This document shows, in pieces, positions 12,229-21,242 of a stretch of 64,000 nucleotides of DNA (positions are counted from its first letter, which is position 1; each line of letters begins with the position of its first letter). The notes beneath the pieces are model-generated. The model made no database searches and was not told the DNA's origin. It saw only the letters and a program-made list of their open reading frames with translations. Origin of the DNA: Pedobacter boryungensis (GTDB lineage: Bacteria > Bacteroidota > Bacteroidia > Sphingobacteriales > Sphingobacteriaceae); contig NZ_JABMKV010000001.1 in the NCBI RefSeq assembly GCF_013204825.1, positions 1,302,001-1,366,000 on the forward strand. Direction: 5' to 3'. The position numbers were made by a program, and so were the translations under genes.

Positions 12229-12297
12229 TATGCAAAAAGATAGATAATAATATTGAATGTATATAAAAAGTCCCGGCCAAAAGCTGGGACTTTTTTT
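12218..12297 (+). promoter_or_regulatory. Transcription attenuator controlling the aromatic operon
   Basis: Two mutually exclusive structures are visible. GCCGGGGC (12218-12225), inside the last leader codons, can pair over eight positions with GTCCCGGC (12270-12277). The same 12270-12277 segment is the 5' arm of the downstream terminator. A ribosome stalled on the Tyr/Phe codons (12184-12210) should leave 12218-12225 free to form the antiterminator. A ribosome reaching the stop at 12226 would cover it and let the terminator form. The pairing is seen directly; the mechanism is inferred from known trp/phe attenuators. Confidence 0.8.
12266..12297 (+). terminator. Attenuator terminator before pheA
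   Basis: AAGTCCCGGC pairs with GCTGGGACTT (one G:U) around CAAAA and is followed by seven T. Confidence 0.9.
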
Positions 12298-12316
12298 GTT
12301 TAACGCTTAACGCAAA

Positions 12317-13150
12317 ATGAAAACAAAAACAAGGGTAGCCATACAAGGTATTAAAGCATCGTTTCACGAAGAAGCAGCATTTAAATTTTTTGGTAGAGAT
12401 ATCGAAACCATCGAATGTAATTCATTTAAACAAACTTGCGAAAGTTTAGAAAATGATAAAGCTGACTTTGTAATTATGGCCATAGAAAATTCTATTGCTG
12501 GTAGTTTATTACCCAATTATACCTTAATTAGAGAATATAATTTTGCCATTAGCGGTGAAGTTTATTTACCTATCCAATTGCACTTAATGGCCCTACCTGG
12601 TGTTAAGTTTAAAGATATTAGATTCGCCACCTCTCACCCTATCGCCATCAGACAGTGTGTTGATTTTTTTGACGATTATCCAAATATTCAGGTAATTGAA
12701 AGTAATGATACTGCAGCTTGTGCTAAAAAAATCAGAGATGAACAATTGACAGATACTGTTGCGATTGCAAATACTTTAGCTGCAGAATTATATGGATTAA
12801 ACATCATAGAACGCAGAATAGAATCAAACAAGAAAAACTATACACGTTTTTTAATCCTTCAAAAACAAAAAATAGAAGACACAAAAGAGATTAATAAAGC
12901 ATCGATCTGCTTTCAAGTAGGCAACCATGTTGGTGCACTTTCTAAAGTGTTAAATATTTTTGCAGAGTTAAATGTAAACTTAACCAAAATACAATCGATG
13001 CCTGTTTTGGGTAAGAGAAACGAATATTATTTTTATGTTGATATGGAATGGAGTAATATGGAAAATTATGATACAGCCATTCGTAAAGCATTAAAATATA
13101 CAGTGAACTTTAACATCATGGGCGAATACGAGAAAAACGATACCGTTTAA
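12317..13150 (+). CDS. pheA: Prephenate dehydratase with ACT domain
   Basis: The 277-residue enzyme converts prephenate to phenylpyruvate. The catalytic periplasmic-binding-protein-like lobes run to about residue 185. They include AIENSIAGSLLPNY, the HPIAIRQC segment and NKKNYTRF, the last containing the conserved catalytic Thr. A C-terminal ACT domain (about 195-270) begins SICFQVGNHVGALSKVLNIF and should bind phenylalanine for feedback inhibition; the usual ESRP motif reads IQSMP. No chorismate mutase domain is attached; that activity lies on the next gene. It is the first structural gene behind the Tyr/Phe attenuator. Confidence 0.95.
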   Translation: MKTKTRVAIQGIKASFHEEAAFKFFGRDIETIECNSFKQTCESLENDKADFVIMAIENSIAGSLLPNYTLIREYNFAISGEVYLPIQLHLMALPGVKFKDIRFATSHPIAIRQCVDFFDDYPNIQVIESNDTAACAKKIRDEQLTDTVAIANTLAAELYGLNIIERRIESNKKNYTRFLILQKQKIEDTKEINKASICFQVGNHVGALSKVLNIFAELNVNLTKIQSMPVLGKRNEYYFYVDMEWSNMENYDTAIRKALKYTVNFNIMGEYEKNDTV

Positions 13151-13151
13151 C

Positions 13152-13206
13152 AGTCGGAAAGTCCGGAAGACAAGGTGCTAAAAACATCTAACTACTAAAT
13201 ACTAAT
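13152..13206. repeat. Spacer with dispersed short repeats
   Basis: The pheA-DAHPS spacer contains AGTCGGAAAGTCCGGAAGAC (13152-13171), which recurs near the tmRNA at 25700-25719. It also contains TCTAACTACTAAATACTA (from 13187), which recurs before aroC at 15827. They appear to be dispersed intergenic repeats, not gene-specific signals. Confidence 0.7.
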
Positions 13207-13238
13207 TATAAAAACACTTACATACAAATCCCAAAAAA

Positions 13239-14375
13239 ATGAAATTACAATTAAACATCCAACCTTTAGATAGCTGGATAAACATCAAAAACGAACCCTT
13301 ACTTATTTCTGGTCCTTGTAGTGCAGAAACCGAAGATCAATTATTATCGACTGCACATTTATTAGCTGCTACTGGAAAAGTTAGCGTATTGAGAGCTGGT
13401 ATTTGGAAACCTCGTACCCGTCCGGGAGAGTTTGAAGGTATAGGAAGTATTGGTTTAGAATGGTTAAAACGTGCAAAAGCAGAAACCGGTTTGCCAACAG
13501 CTGTTGAAGTTGCCAATGCAAAACACGTAGAAGAAGCGCTTGCAGCTGGAGTAGATATTCTTTGGATTGGAGCTCGTTCTACGGTAAATCCATTTACGGT
13601 ACAAGAAATTGCTGATGCTTTACAAGGTGTAGACATTCCTGTATTAGTTAAAAACCCAGTAAATCCTGATTTACAATTATGGGTTGGTGCTTTAGAGCGT
13701 ATTAACAAAGCTGGGATTACTAAATTAGGTGCTATTCACCGTGGGTTTTCATCTTTCGAGAAAAGCGCTTTCCGTAACGAACCAATGTGGGAATTAGCAA
13801 TCCAATTGAAAACTTTATGTCCAGAATTGCCAATTATTAACGATCCAAGTCACATTTGTGGTAACCGTGAATTAATTCCTTACATCGCTCAAAAAGCATT
13901 AGATTTAGATATGCAAGGGTTAATGATCGAATCTCATTTAGATCCTTCAATTGCCTGGACAGATGCTAAACAACAAGTTACACCTGCAGCTTTAGCAGAA
14001 ATGGTAGGCAAGTTTACTTTACGTCAACCTGAATCTAAAAACGAAGAGTTTGCAGATAAATTAGCCGACCTAAGAAAGGAAATTGATAAAATCGATGATT
14101 TAGTAATTCAAAAATTAGCTGAGCGAATGAGCATTACTCAAAAAATTGGTGAATTTAAAAGAGATAACAAAGTAACCATTTTACAGGTTAACCGTTGGGA
14201 TGAAATCATGAAAAAACGTACTGCTTTTGCCAAGGCGTTAAAATTAGATGTAAACTTTACGGAGAAATTTTTAGAATTGGTTCATGGCGAATCTATTCGT
14301 AGACAAACAGAAATTATGAATGCTGGCAAAGCAGAAGCAGGAATTGCTGCTGAAGCGCATACAGAGGTGAAATAA
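13239..14375 (+). CDS. Bifunctional DAHP synthase (type Ibeta) / chorismate mutase
   Basis: The 378-residue fusion joins the first committed step of the shikimate pathway to the first step of the Phe/Tyr branch. Residues 1-265 form the KDO8P-synthase-like DAHP synthase barrel, with LLISGPCSAE, VLRAGIWKPRTRPGEFEG, GARSTVNPF, LVKNPVNPD, GAIHRGFS and DPSHICGNRE (metal ligands Cys in GPCS, His in HRGF and DPSH). Residues 280-370 are an all-helical AroQ chorismate mutase: LRKEIDKIDDLVIQKLAERM and the RWDEIMKKR segment. In this family the mutase domain can also mediate feedback control. It lies 88 bp after pheA in the attenuated operon. Confidence 0.95.
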   Translation: MKLQLNIQPLDSWINIKNEPLLISGPCSAETEDQLLSTAHLLAATGKVSVLRAGIWKPRTRPGEFEGIGSIGLEWLKRAKAETGLPTAVEVANAKHVEEALAAGVDILWIGARSTVNPFTVQEIADALQGVDIPVLVKNPVNPDLQLWVGALERINKAGITKLGAIHRGFSSFEKSAFRNEPMWELAIQLKTLCPELPIINDPSHICGNRELIPYIAQKALDLDMQGLMIESHLDPSIAWTDAKQQVTPAALAEMVGKFTLRQPESKNEEFADKLADLRKEIDKIDDLVIQKLAERMSITQKIGEFKRDNKVTILQVNRWDEIMKKRTAFAKALKLDVNFTEKFLELVHGESIRRQTEIMNAGKAEAGIAAEAHTEVK

Positions 14376-14518
14376 ATTGGTTCATTAGTTCAATCGTTCA
14401 TTTGTGGAATCGCAAAAACAGTTGAGCTAGTTGAAAACTAATGAAGAGTATAAGTTCAATATTTCAAGGTAGATTTACCGATGAACTAGTGAACAAATTA
14501 ACAATTGAACTAAAGATA

Positions 14519-15772
14519 ATGTCTAAAAACGTATTGCTTTCTTTTAAAGGAAACAAACAAATTGATACCGAAATTAAATTAACAGGTTCTAAAAGCGAAT
14601 GCAACAGGGCGTTAATTATCAGTGCATTGAGTAAAGGCTTAGTTAGTGTAGATAATCTCTCTGTAGCCGCAGATACGGTTACCTTGAATGGGATTCTTTC
14701 AGGTTTAAAAACTGATAATTCCCAACTGCAAACTGTAGATGTTGGTCCTGCCGGTACAGCAATGCGCTTTTTAACTGCTTATTTAGCTATTCAAAATGGT
14801 GACTTTTTATTAACTGGAACGGAAAGAATGAAACAAAGGCCTATTGGGATTTTGGCCGAAGCTATAAAAAGTATTGGAGGGAATATCACCTATCTGGAAA
14901 ATGATGGTTTCCCTCCTTTACAAATTTCTGGACCTTTAAAGCAAACAAGTTCAAAAGTTAAGATAAAAGGAGATATCAGCAGTCAATATATTTCGGCTTT
15001 GCTAATGATCGCCTCATCTCTCCCATTGGGATTAACTTTAGAAATTGAAGGTGAATTAACATCAAAGCCATATGTGGATATGACTTTGGCAATGTTAGAG
15101 CAGGTCGGTATCAGAAACGATTGGAATGAAAATACCATCACTATTGAGCCTCAATCTTTTAAAACTGCAAAATTATATGTTGAACCAGATTGGAGTGCAG
15201 CTTCTTATTGGTACGCTATTGCAGCATTATCTGATGAAGCAGAAATCTTTTTACCTGGCTTAAATGGCTATAGTCTACAAGGTGATAGTAAAATCACGGA
15301 GATTATGGCAAACTTTGGAATTACTTCTCAGTTTAAAAACGGAGGTGTTTATCTCAAAAAAGAGCCTAAAAAAGTAGAACGAAAAATTTTTGATTTAAAA
15401 GAATGTCCAGATTTAGCTCAAACCATTGTTGTAGTATGTGCGGCATTAGGACATGATGCAACTTTTACTGGATTAGAAACCTTAAAAATTAAAGAAACCA
15501 ATCGTGTATTAGCCTTAAAAACTGAGTTGGCTAAAATTGGTGTAAAGTTTATTGAAAAGAATTTAAGCTATAAATTAGATTGTTCTGGTTTACATTTCCC
15601 AGAAAAAATAACCATTAGCACTTACGAAGATCATCGGATGGCAATGGCGTTTGCTCCTTTAGCTTTAAAAATTAACACCGTAGAAATTGAAGAAAAGCAG
15701 GTAGTTGAAAAATCTTATCCTTATTTTTGGGATGACTTAGAGAAAGCAGGTTTTACTGTAGTTAGTATTTAG
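14519..15772 (+). CDS. aroA: 3-Phosphoshikimate 1-carboxyvinyltransferase (EPSP synthase)
   Basis: The 417-residue enzyme transfers the enolpyruvyl group from PEP to shikimate-3-phosphate. KLTGSKSECNRALI binds substrate, GPAGTAMRFLTAYLA is the PEP-site loop, KQRPIGILAEAI is the conserved Arg loop and SSQYISALLMIAS follows. The C-terminal half has KIKETNRVLALKTEL and YEDHRMAMAFAPLAL. I start at 14519 (MSKNVLL). An upstream ATG at 14441 would add 26 residues encoded by low-complexity repeat-like sequence that does not belong to the family. The active-site loop has GTAMR, where bacterial class I enzymes have GNAGTAMRP; this is the usual Bacteroidota variant. Confidence 0.93.
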   Translation: MSKNVLLSFKGNKQIDTEIKLTGSKSECNRALIISALSKGLVSVDNLSVAADTVTLNGILSGLKTDNSQLQTVDVGPAGTAMRFLTAYLAIQNGDFLLTGTERMKQRPIGILAEAIKSIGGNITYLENDGFPPLQISGPLKQTSSKVKIKGDISSQYISALLMIASSLPLGLTLEIEGELTSKPYVDMTLAMLEQVGIRNDWNENTITIEPQSFKTAKLYVEPDWSAASYWYAIAALSDEAEIFLPGLNGYSLQGDSKITEIMANFGITSQFKNGGVYLKKEPKKVERKIFDLKECPDLAQTIVVVCAALGHDATFTGLETLKIKETNRVLALKTELAKIGVKFIEKNLSYKLDCSGLHFPEKITISTYEDHRMAMAFAPLALKINTVEIEEKQVVEKSYPYFWDDLEKAGFTVVSI

Positions 15773-15871
15773 TACAAAGTATTTAGATATTTTACTATAA
15801 CTTGGAAAACTATTATAACAAACCAATCTAACTACTAAATACTAGATACTAATTACTATATACTAACAAAA

Positions 15872-16957
15872 ATGGCAGGCAATTCATTCGGAAAATTATT
15901 TAAAATAACCACCTTTGGTGAATCGCATGGTGTAGCCATAGGCGTAATTATTGATGGTTGTCCGGCAGGACTAACGATTGATTTAGATTTTATACAATCT
16001 GAATTGGATAAACGCAGACCCGGCCAATCTAAAATCACAACCCAACGCAAAGAGAGTGATACTGTTCAGATTTTATCTGGAACTTTTGAAGGAAAAAGTA
16101 CAGGCACTCCTATTAGTTTATTAATTCCTAACGAAGACCAGCGTTCTAAAGATTACGGACATAATGTAGATGTGTATCGTCCTTCTCATGCAGATTATAC
16201 TTATGATGCAAAATATGGCATTCGCGATCATCGTGGTGGCGGGCGTTCTTCTGCTAGAGAAACTGCTGCTCGTGTAGCTTCGGGTGCAATTGCTAAACTA
16301 CTCTTAAAGGAATTTGAAATCGAAATTTTCGCACATGTTACTTCCGTAGGAGCCATTGTAGCACCAAATTTAGACAGTAATGATGTATTATCTTTGCTAG
16401 AAAAAAGAGAAGAAAACATTGTTCGCTGTGCAGATCCTGCTACTGCAAATCAAATGATAGATTTTATTGATTCCGTGCGAAAAGATGGCGACACAGTAGG
16501 CGGAAAGGTAGGTTGTATCATCAAAAATTGCCCAGTAGGTTTAGGCGAACCTGTTTTTGATAAACTGCATGCAGATTTAGGAAAAGCGATGCTAAGCATT
16601 AATGCGGTACATGGTTTTGAATATGGATCTGGTTTTGCTGGCAGTGAAATGAGAGGCTCTGAGCATAATGACATTTTCCTTGCGGGAGATCAACCTAAAA
16701 CTTTGACCAATTTTTCGGGAGGAATACAAGGTGGCATTGCAAACGGAATGGATATTAATTTTGTAGTTGCTTTTAAACCTGTTGCAACTATCATGCACAA
16801 CCAACAAACCATTAATTCAGCCGGAGAAGCTGCAGAAATTAAAGGAAAAGGCAGGCATGACCCTTGTGTTGTGCCAAGAGCAGTTATAATTGTTGAAGCA
16901 ATGGTAGCTCTAGTACTAGCCGACCATTTGTTAAGAAATAAAGTCGTAAGGATTTAA
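15872..16957 (+). CDS. aroC: Chorismate synthase
   Basis: The 361-residue FMNH2-dependent enzyme makes chorismate from EPSP. All three family signatures are present: [19 protein letters not shown] near the start, the [30 protein letters not shown] region, and [17 protein letters not shown] near the end. It closes the aromatic block and is followed by a perfect hairpin. The 99-bp spacer before it carries a dispersed repeat also found upstream of the DAHP synthase gene. Tyrosine-branch tyrA is not in this cluster. Confidence 0.97.
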   Translation: MAGNSFGKLFKITTFGESHGVAIGVIIDGCPAGLTIDLDFIQSELDKRRPGQSKITTQRKESDTVQILSGTFEGKSTGTPISLLIPNEDQRSKDYGHNVDVYRPSHADYTYDAKYGIRDHRGGGRSSARETAARVASGAIAKLLLKEFEIEIFAHVTSVGAIVAPNLDSNDVLSLLEKREENIVRCADPATANQMIDFIDSVRKDGDTVGGKVGCIIKNCPVGLGEPVFDKLHADLGKAMLSINAVHGFEYGSGFAGSEMRGSEHNDIFLAGDQPKTLTNFSGGIQGGIANGMDINFVVAFKPVATIMHNQQTINSAGEAAEIKGKGRHDPCVVPRAVIIVEAMVALVLADHLLRNKVVRI

Positions 16958-16990
16958 CTTTGTCAATCTTCTAAAGATTGACAAAGTTTA
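16955..16990 (+). terminator. Terminator after aroC
   Basis: AACTTTGTCAATCT pairs with AGATTGACAAAGTT around a short TCTAA loop; the 5' arm starts within the stop codon region. Confidence 0.75.
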
Positions 16991-17005
16991 TTGATACTCA
17001 AGCCC

Positions 17006-17088
17006 GTCATTCCCGCAAAGCTGGAATCGTAATACAATAAACAAGTCCTATCTTCGCATTACGATTCTCAGTCAAGCTGAGAAAGACG
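17006..17088. repeat. GTCATTCCCGC inverted-repeat element
   Basis: The element starts GTCATTCCCGCAAAGCTGG and ends in a hairpin (TCTCAGTCAAGCTGAGA) followed by AAGACG, with TCGTAATAC and GCATTACGA as inner inverted segments. It is a diverged member of the GTCATT...AATGAC family, placed between aroC and the DUF1684 gene. Confidence 0.7.
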
Positions 17089-17112
17089 TTACTATTTAAT
17101 CTTTAACCAATC

Positions 17113-17727
17113 ATGCGAATTAAAATATCTTTTCTGGTAGTATTTAGTTTCATCAGCTTTACTGTTTTTGCTCAAAATTACAAGGAACAAATTGCTAAAC
17201 ATCGCGAAGCATATAAAGCAGATTTTATTAAAGAAACTCGTTCTCCGCTTAAAGAAGCTGATTTAAAAGACCTTCATTTTTTCGATGCAGATAGCGCTTA
17301 TAAAATAACTGCCACTGTAGAAATATTAAAAAACGAGAAAATTTTTAATATGCCAACGTATGATGGAACAAGTAAGGAATTTATCCGCTATGCGCAAATA
17401 ACGTTTACTTTAAAAGGAAAGAAATTAAAAATGATTTTGTACAGAAACATCAGTTTGCTTACAAATCCAACTTATAAAGATTTATTGTTTTTGCCATTTA
17501 CCGATGAAACCAATAGTAAAATTACTTACGGTGGCGGTAGGTATATTGATTTATCATTAAATGATATTAAAGATAATCGAGTGGAAATAGATTTTAACAA
17601 AGCATATAATCCTTATTGTGCATATAGCGATGGGTATCGATGCCCAGTTCCACCAGAAGAGAATGATTTAGCTATCTCTATTTTGGCTGGCGAAAAAAAT
17701 TATACTGGCACTAAAAAACATCAATAA
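17113..17727 (+). CDS. DUF1684 secreted protein
   Basis: The 204-residue protein has a cleavable signal peptide ending VFAQ. It shows the DUF1684 signature in its second half: LLFLPFTDETNSKITYGGGRYIDL, then DFNKAYNPYCAYSDGYRCPVPPEENDLAISILAGEK. The conserved Cys pair and Gly-rich segment are intact. Biochemical function is unknown; the family is common as a small exported protein in Bacteroidota and Actinobacteria. Confidence 0.9.
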   Translation: MRIKISFLVVFSFISFTVFAQNYKEQIAKHREAYKADFIKETRSPLKEADLKDLHFFDADSAYKITATVEILKNEKIFNMPTYDGTSKEFIRYAQITFTLKGKKLKMILYRNISLLTNPTYKDLLFLPFTDETNSKITYGGGRYIDLSLNDIKDNRVEIDFNKAYNPYCAYSDGYRCPVPPEENDLAISILAGEKNYTGTKKHQ

Positions 17728-17848
17728 ATACTTTTAGAATTTAGCGCTTACAAAAATCTGAAATTTAATTTCCTGTTATACAGCAATGTAGACTAAGTTG
17801 TAAGATTTATATATCCTATCAATTTATAAAAATCTTAATTTAAGCATT

Positions 17849-18589
17849 ATGAACTACAGCTGTTTAATAGTAGATGACAATGAGATTGAACGTGATGCAA
17901 TAGAAATGTATCTGCGTAAAGTTAATCAACTTGATATTAAGGCTGTTTGTAGTAATGGTGTGGAAGCTGCAGAAGTGCTAGCAAATGAACCAATAGATAT
18001 TGTATTTTCTGATATTGACATGCCAGAGTTATCTGGAATGGGCTTATTGAAAAGCATAAAAAGCCCTCCTGTTTTTATTTTCATTACTTCTTTTACGGAA
18101 TATGCTGCAGAAAGTTTTAATCTAGATGCTTTAGATTTTATTGTAAAACCTGCCACTTTTGAACGTTTGTTAAAGGCAAGTACAAAGGCAATAGAATATT
18201 TAGACCTTAAAAAAAAGGTAAGTTTAAATAGCAATCCACCTCCAGCAGAAGATACCGACGATCACTTCTTTATTAAAGAAACTAAAGGCTTTACTAGATT
18301 AAATTATAATGATGTGATTTATATAGAAAGCATGGGCGATTTCTCAAAGATTTATACTGCCAATGATAAGCATGTCACCTTAGTCAACCTTAAAAGCTTA
18401 GAACGTCAACTTCCTGCTTTCTTTATCAGAGTGCATAAACAGTATATTATTAATCTTAATCAGATTGCTACCATTACACAGAATGAAATTGTATTAAATC
18501 ATAACAATACTGTTCCCGTTAGTTTAATCAATAGACAAGAATTAGTAGAAAAAATAGCAAATAAAACTATTTCAAGGCATAAGCCTTAA
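17849..18589 (+). CDS. LytTR-family response regulator
   Basis: The 246-residue protein has a receiver domain (about 1-120) and a LytTR DNA-binding domain (about 140-240). The receiver shows the acidic pair in IVDDNE, the predicted phosphoacceptor D55 (VFSDIDMPE), FITSFTEYA and the conserved Lys in IVKPATF. The LytTR part shows VIYIESMGDFSKIY, LKSLERQLPAFFIRVHKQYIINL and a C-terminal helix. It is presumed to regulate transcription when phosphorylated. The nearest kinase is the convergent TPR histidine kinase about 240 bp downstream, a plausible but unproven partner. Confidence 0.92.
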   Translation: MNYSCLIVDDNEIERDAIEMYLRKVNQLDIKAVCSNGVEAAEVLANEPIDIVFSDIDMPELSGMGLLKSIKSPPVFIFITSFTEYAAESFNLDALDFIVKPATFERLLKASTKAIEYLDLKKKVSLNSNPPPAEDTDDHFFIKETKGFTRLNYNDVIYIESMGDFSKIYTANDKHVTLVNLKSLERQLPAFFIRVHKQYIINLNQIATITQNEIVLNHNNTVPVSLINRQELVEKIANKTISRHKP

Positions 18590-18697
18590 CTATTTTGACC
18601 TTTTTACCATTCTATCCTTATTCATTCCTTGGTGTACTAAGTAGATAAAGAAATTACCAAAGAACTTTCCGTAAGCTTTCATTTTTGTAATACTCAT
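18590..18697 (-). CDS. Possible small protein, 35 residues
   Basis: A minus-strand frame in the gap between the convergent regulator and kinase encodes a basic peptide beginning MSITKMKAYGKFFGNFFIYL and ending KDRMVKRSK. A short hydrophobic or amphipathic segment is flanked by positive charge. It directly abuts the end of the regulator gene. I see no family match and no promoter; it is listed because the peptide composition looks protein-like. Confidence 0.3.
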   Translation of the reverse strand: MSITKMKAYGKFFGNFFIYLVHQGMNKDRMVKRSK

Positions 18698-18831
18698 TGT
18701 TAAGAATCAGTTTTTGCGATACTGAATGCTCACAATTTCTACAAAAATTGTTATCTTTTTTTGGAAAGTCGATGAAGCCAATAAGATAGTCGATGAAAGT
18801 ATAGAAGTTGAAGATGAAAATTTGCAGCTAA

Positions 18832-21129
18832 TTAGGCTTTTGGTAGAGCTAAAGTAAAAACACTGCCTTTATTCTTTACACTTTTAACTTTTAAAGAACC
18901 GTTCATTAAAGTTGTAAATGTATGGCACAACACCAATCCAATCCCTGTACCTTTTTCTTGATTGGTACCGATTGTGCTTTTCCCTATCTCTTGGTAACCT
19001 GAATTATTAAAATTATCTATTTGCTCTTTTAATAAACCAACACCATTATCAATTACCGAGATTGCAATCGTATTATTTTCTACTTTTGAAGACAACTTAA
19101 TCGTTTCATTTTTTGCACTAAACTTAATGGAATTACTAATTAGGTTACGCAAAACCAATGCGGTCATATTCATATCTGCCAAACAAATACTACCGGACTT
19201 AATCTCATTTATAATCGTAATGTTTTTTTGAACTGCATTGGCGTGGAGTGAATTCAAAACTTCTTGCGCACAAAGTTCAACATCAAATCTTTCAATAATA
19301 GGCTTAAAACCCTGCATTTGACTTGAGGCCCAATTCAACAGATTTTCCATCATAGATGAAGTGTATCCTAAAGTAGTTTTTAAAAGCCCAGCATATTTTG
19401 TTAAATCTTGTTGATTAATATTGCCGTCTTCTAACAATTGTATAAATGAAATTAATGAGTTTACTGGAGACCGCATATCGTGACTTACAACACTAAATAT
19501 GCGATCCTTTACTTTTCCAAGTTTTTCTAATTCTAGCTTTTGCTCCGATACAATCTTATTCAGCTTTGCAGTTTTACGCTGTGTATAATATACAAATAAT
19601 GCAGAGGCTAATAAAATTGAAGCCAATATGCCTAAAATTAAATTTACGTTTCTATTGAATTTTAATTCAGTTCGCTGCAATCCAATCTGCTTATCTTTTA
19701 TCTCTTTATCTAGTTGGGCTTTTAGTCGTTGTTGTTTTAGCAAGTTAGCTTGAGATCTCTTTTCATTTTCTAAATCGGCTTGCTTTTTAAGAAATGTTAA
19801 CCGCTGAAGTATCTTTTCTTGGTTACTCAAAGTCAACTCTTGTTGTTGCTGCTTAGCCAATAAAACCTGTCGTTGTAATTCGACATCTGTTAATTGTTGC
19901 TTTAACTGGTAATCTTTCTCTTTTACACCAAAATCAATTTGTAACTGCCTTCGTATAATTTCCTTTTCTTTCTCCTGGTTAAAAATTTGATCCCTAACTC
20001 GTATATATTGCCTATAATTTTTGAGCGATTGATTGAAATCCCCCTGCTTCTCATTTATTGAACTTAAATTCAAATATGCATCTCTTTGTACATTTAACAA
20101 GTTCACTTGTTGTCCAATTTTTAAGGCTTCTATTAAAAGATCTTCAGCTTTGCTATACTCGTTATTTTTTTCATAAAAATTACTTAACGCCAGTAAACTG
20201 TTAGCATAATCATCTTTATGGTCTGCTTTTGAATTAATTTCGTTTGCTTTTTGATACGCTTTAAGTGCCAAATCTTTTTCACCCATTGCCTCATATACAT
20301 TCCCAAAATCTTTATTTAGTGGACCTAAAACAGTTGAATCGTTATTTACTTGCGCAACGTTTAAAGCCTTTTTATAATTCTCTAAAGCAAGGGCATTTTT
20401 TTGATTTGGCTTCGCTCCCATCTTAATCAACTCTTCTTTTGAAGCTGTAAAATAAGCCTGACCAATGCTGTTGTAAACCACAGCTACGCCACGATCGTTT
20501 GGATCTTCTTTTATAAATATTTTTAGTGCTTTTTGTAAATAGTTTAAGGCATAATCTTGCTGACCTAAATCCATATAAATTCCTGAAATATTAGCGTAAC
20601 AGCTTGCTAAGTCAACTTCATTACCGTTTTTTAAAAAAATATCGATTGCTTTTTGATGAGCATCTAATGCTTTAACATAATAGGGAACGCCTGTATAAAG
20701 TGCACCTAAATTTAAATATGTTCCGGCAACCCAATCTAAATCATTAATAGCAGTGTAAGCTGCTATCGCTTTTTTATAGTTTTCTTCTGCCTTATAGAAA
20801 TTGGTAAAACCATGATAAAACATTCCCAACTTATAGTACGCTTGGGCTTCAAATCTTCTTAAGTTTAATTTTCTAGCTAAAAGAACACTTTTATTTACAA
20901 ATTCTTCAGATTTCTCGAAGTTTTTAACCCGCATGGATTGATAATAAACTTCTTTTAAGATGACCAACTTTGCAGAATCCTGTTTTACATGATTTGCATT
21001 GACCTTTAATAAACTATCTAGTTTTAATTGAGGAGATTTTACCTGTGCAAATGTTGCAATGCTGATTAAAAGCAAGCAATAAGTAAGAAAACATATTTTT
21101 GAGATAGAGAGCGTAAATTTATAATTCAT
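18832..21129 (-). CDS. TPR-containing sensor histidine kinase
   Basis: The 765-residue protein is typical of Bacteroidota. It has a signal peptide (to about residue 28), an array of tetratricopeptide repeats in the periplasm (about 50-375) and a Gln/Lys-rich coiled coil (about 380-490). One membrane span (about 494-516) is followed by a HisKA domain with phosphoacceptor H550 (FSVVSHDMRSP) and a HATPase domain with N box LRNLISNSIKFSA, DNGVGL and GTGIGLVLC. The sensed signal is unknown. It has no attached receiver. The convergent LytTR regulator is the closest potential partner. Confidence 0.92.
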   Translation of the reverse strand: MNYKFTLSISKICFLTYCLLLISIATFAQVKSPQLKLDSLLKVNANHVKQDSAKLVILKEVYYQSMRVKNFEKSEEFVNKSVLLARKLNLRRFEAQAYYKLGMFYHGFTNFYKAEENYKKAIAAYTAINDLDWVAGTYLNLGALYTGVPYYVKALDAHQKAIDIFLKNGNEVDLASCYANISGIYMDLGQQDYALNYLQKALKIFIKEDPNDRGVAVVYNSIGQAYFTASKEELIKMGAKPNQKNALALENYKKALNVAQVNNDSTVLGPLNKDFGNVYEAMGEKDLALKAYQKANEINSKADHKDDYANSLLALSNFYEKNNEYSKAEDLLIEALKIGQQVNLLNVQRDAYLNLSSINEKQGDFNQSLKNYRQYIRVRDQIFNQEKEKEIIRRQLQIDFGVKEKDYQLKQQLTDVELQRQVLLAKQQQQELTLSNQEKILQRLTFLKKQADLENEKRSQANLLKQQRLKAQLDKEIKDKQIGLQRTELKFNRNVNLILGILASILLASALFVYYTQRKTAKLNKIVSEQKLELEKLGKVKDRIFSVVSHDMRSPVNSLISFIQLLEDGNINQQDLTKYAGLLKTTLGYTSSMMENLLNWASSQMQGFKPIIERFDVELCAQEVLNSLHANAVQKNITIINEIKSGSICLADMNMTALVLRNLISNSIKFSAKNETIKLSSKVENNTIAISVIDNGVGLLKEQIDNFNNSGYQEIGKSTIGTNQEKGTGIGLVLCHTFTTLMNGSLKVKSVKNKGSVFTLALPKA

Positions 21130-21242
21130 CCTTAAAATAAGTTACAGATGAATTTAAGAGCAATAGTTTGCCCCAAAAAATGAGTTAATAGCATAAAACG
21201 ATCCATTAGGGATGAATAGATCAATATAAGTTAAATTGTTGA

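Noticed and set aside
14441..14518. N-terminal extension of aroA
   Set aside because: Sequence is made of repeat-like phrases also seen just upstream in inverted form, and the EPSP synthase family starts at the ATG at 14519.
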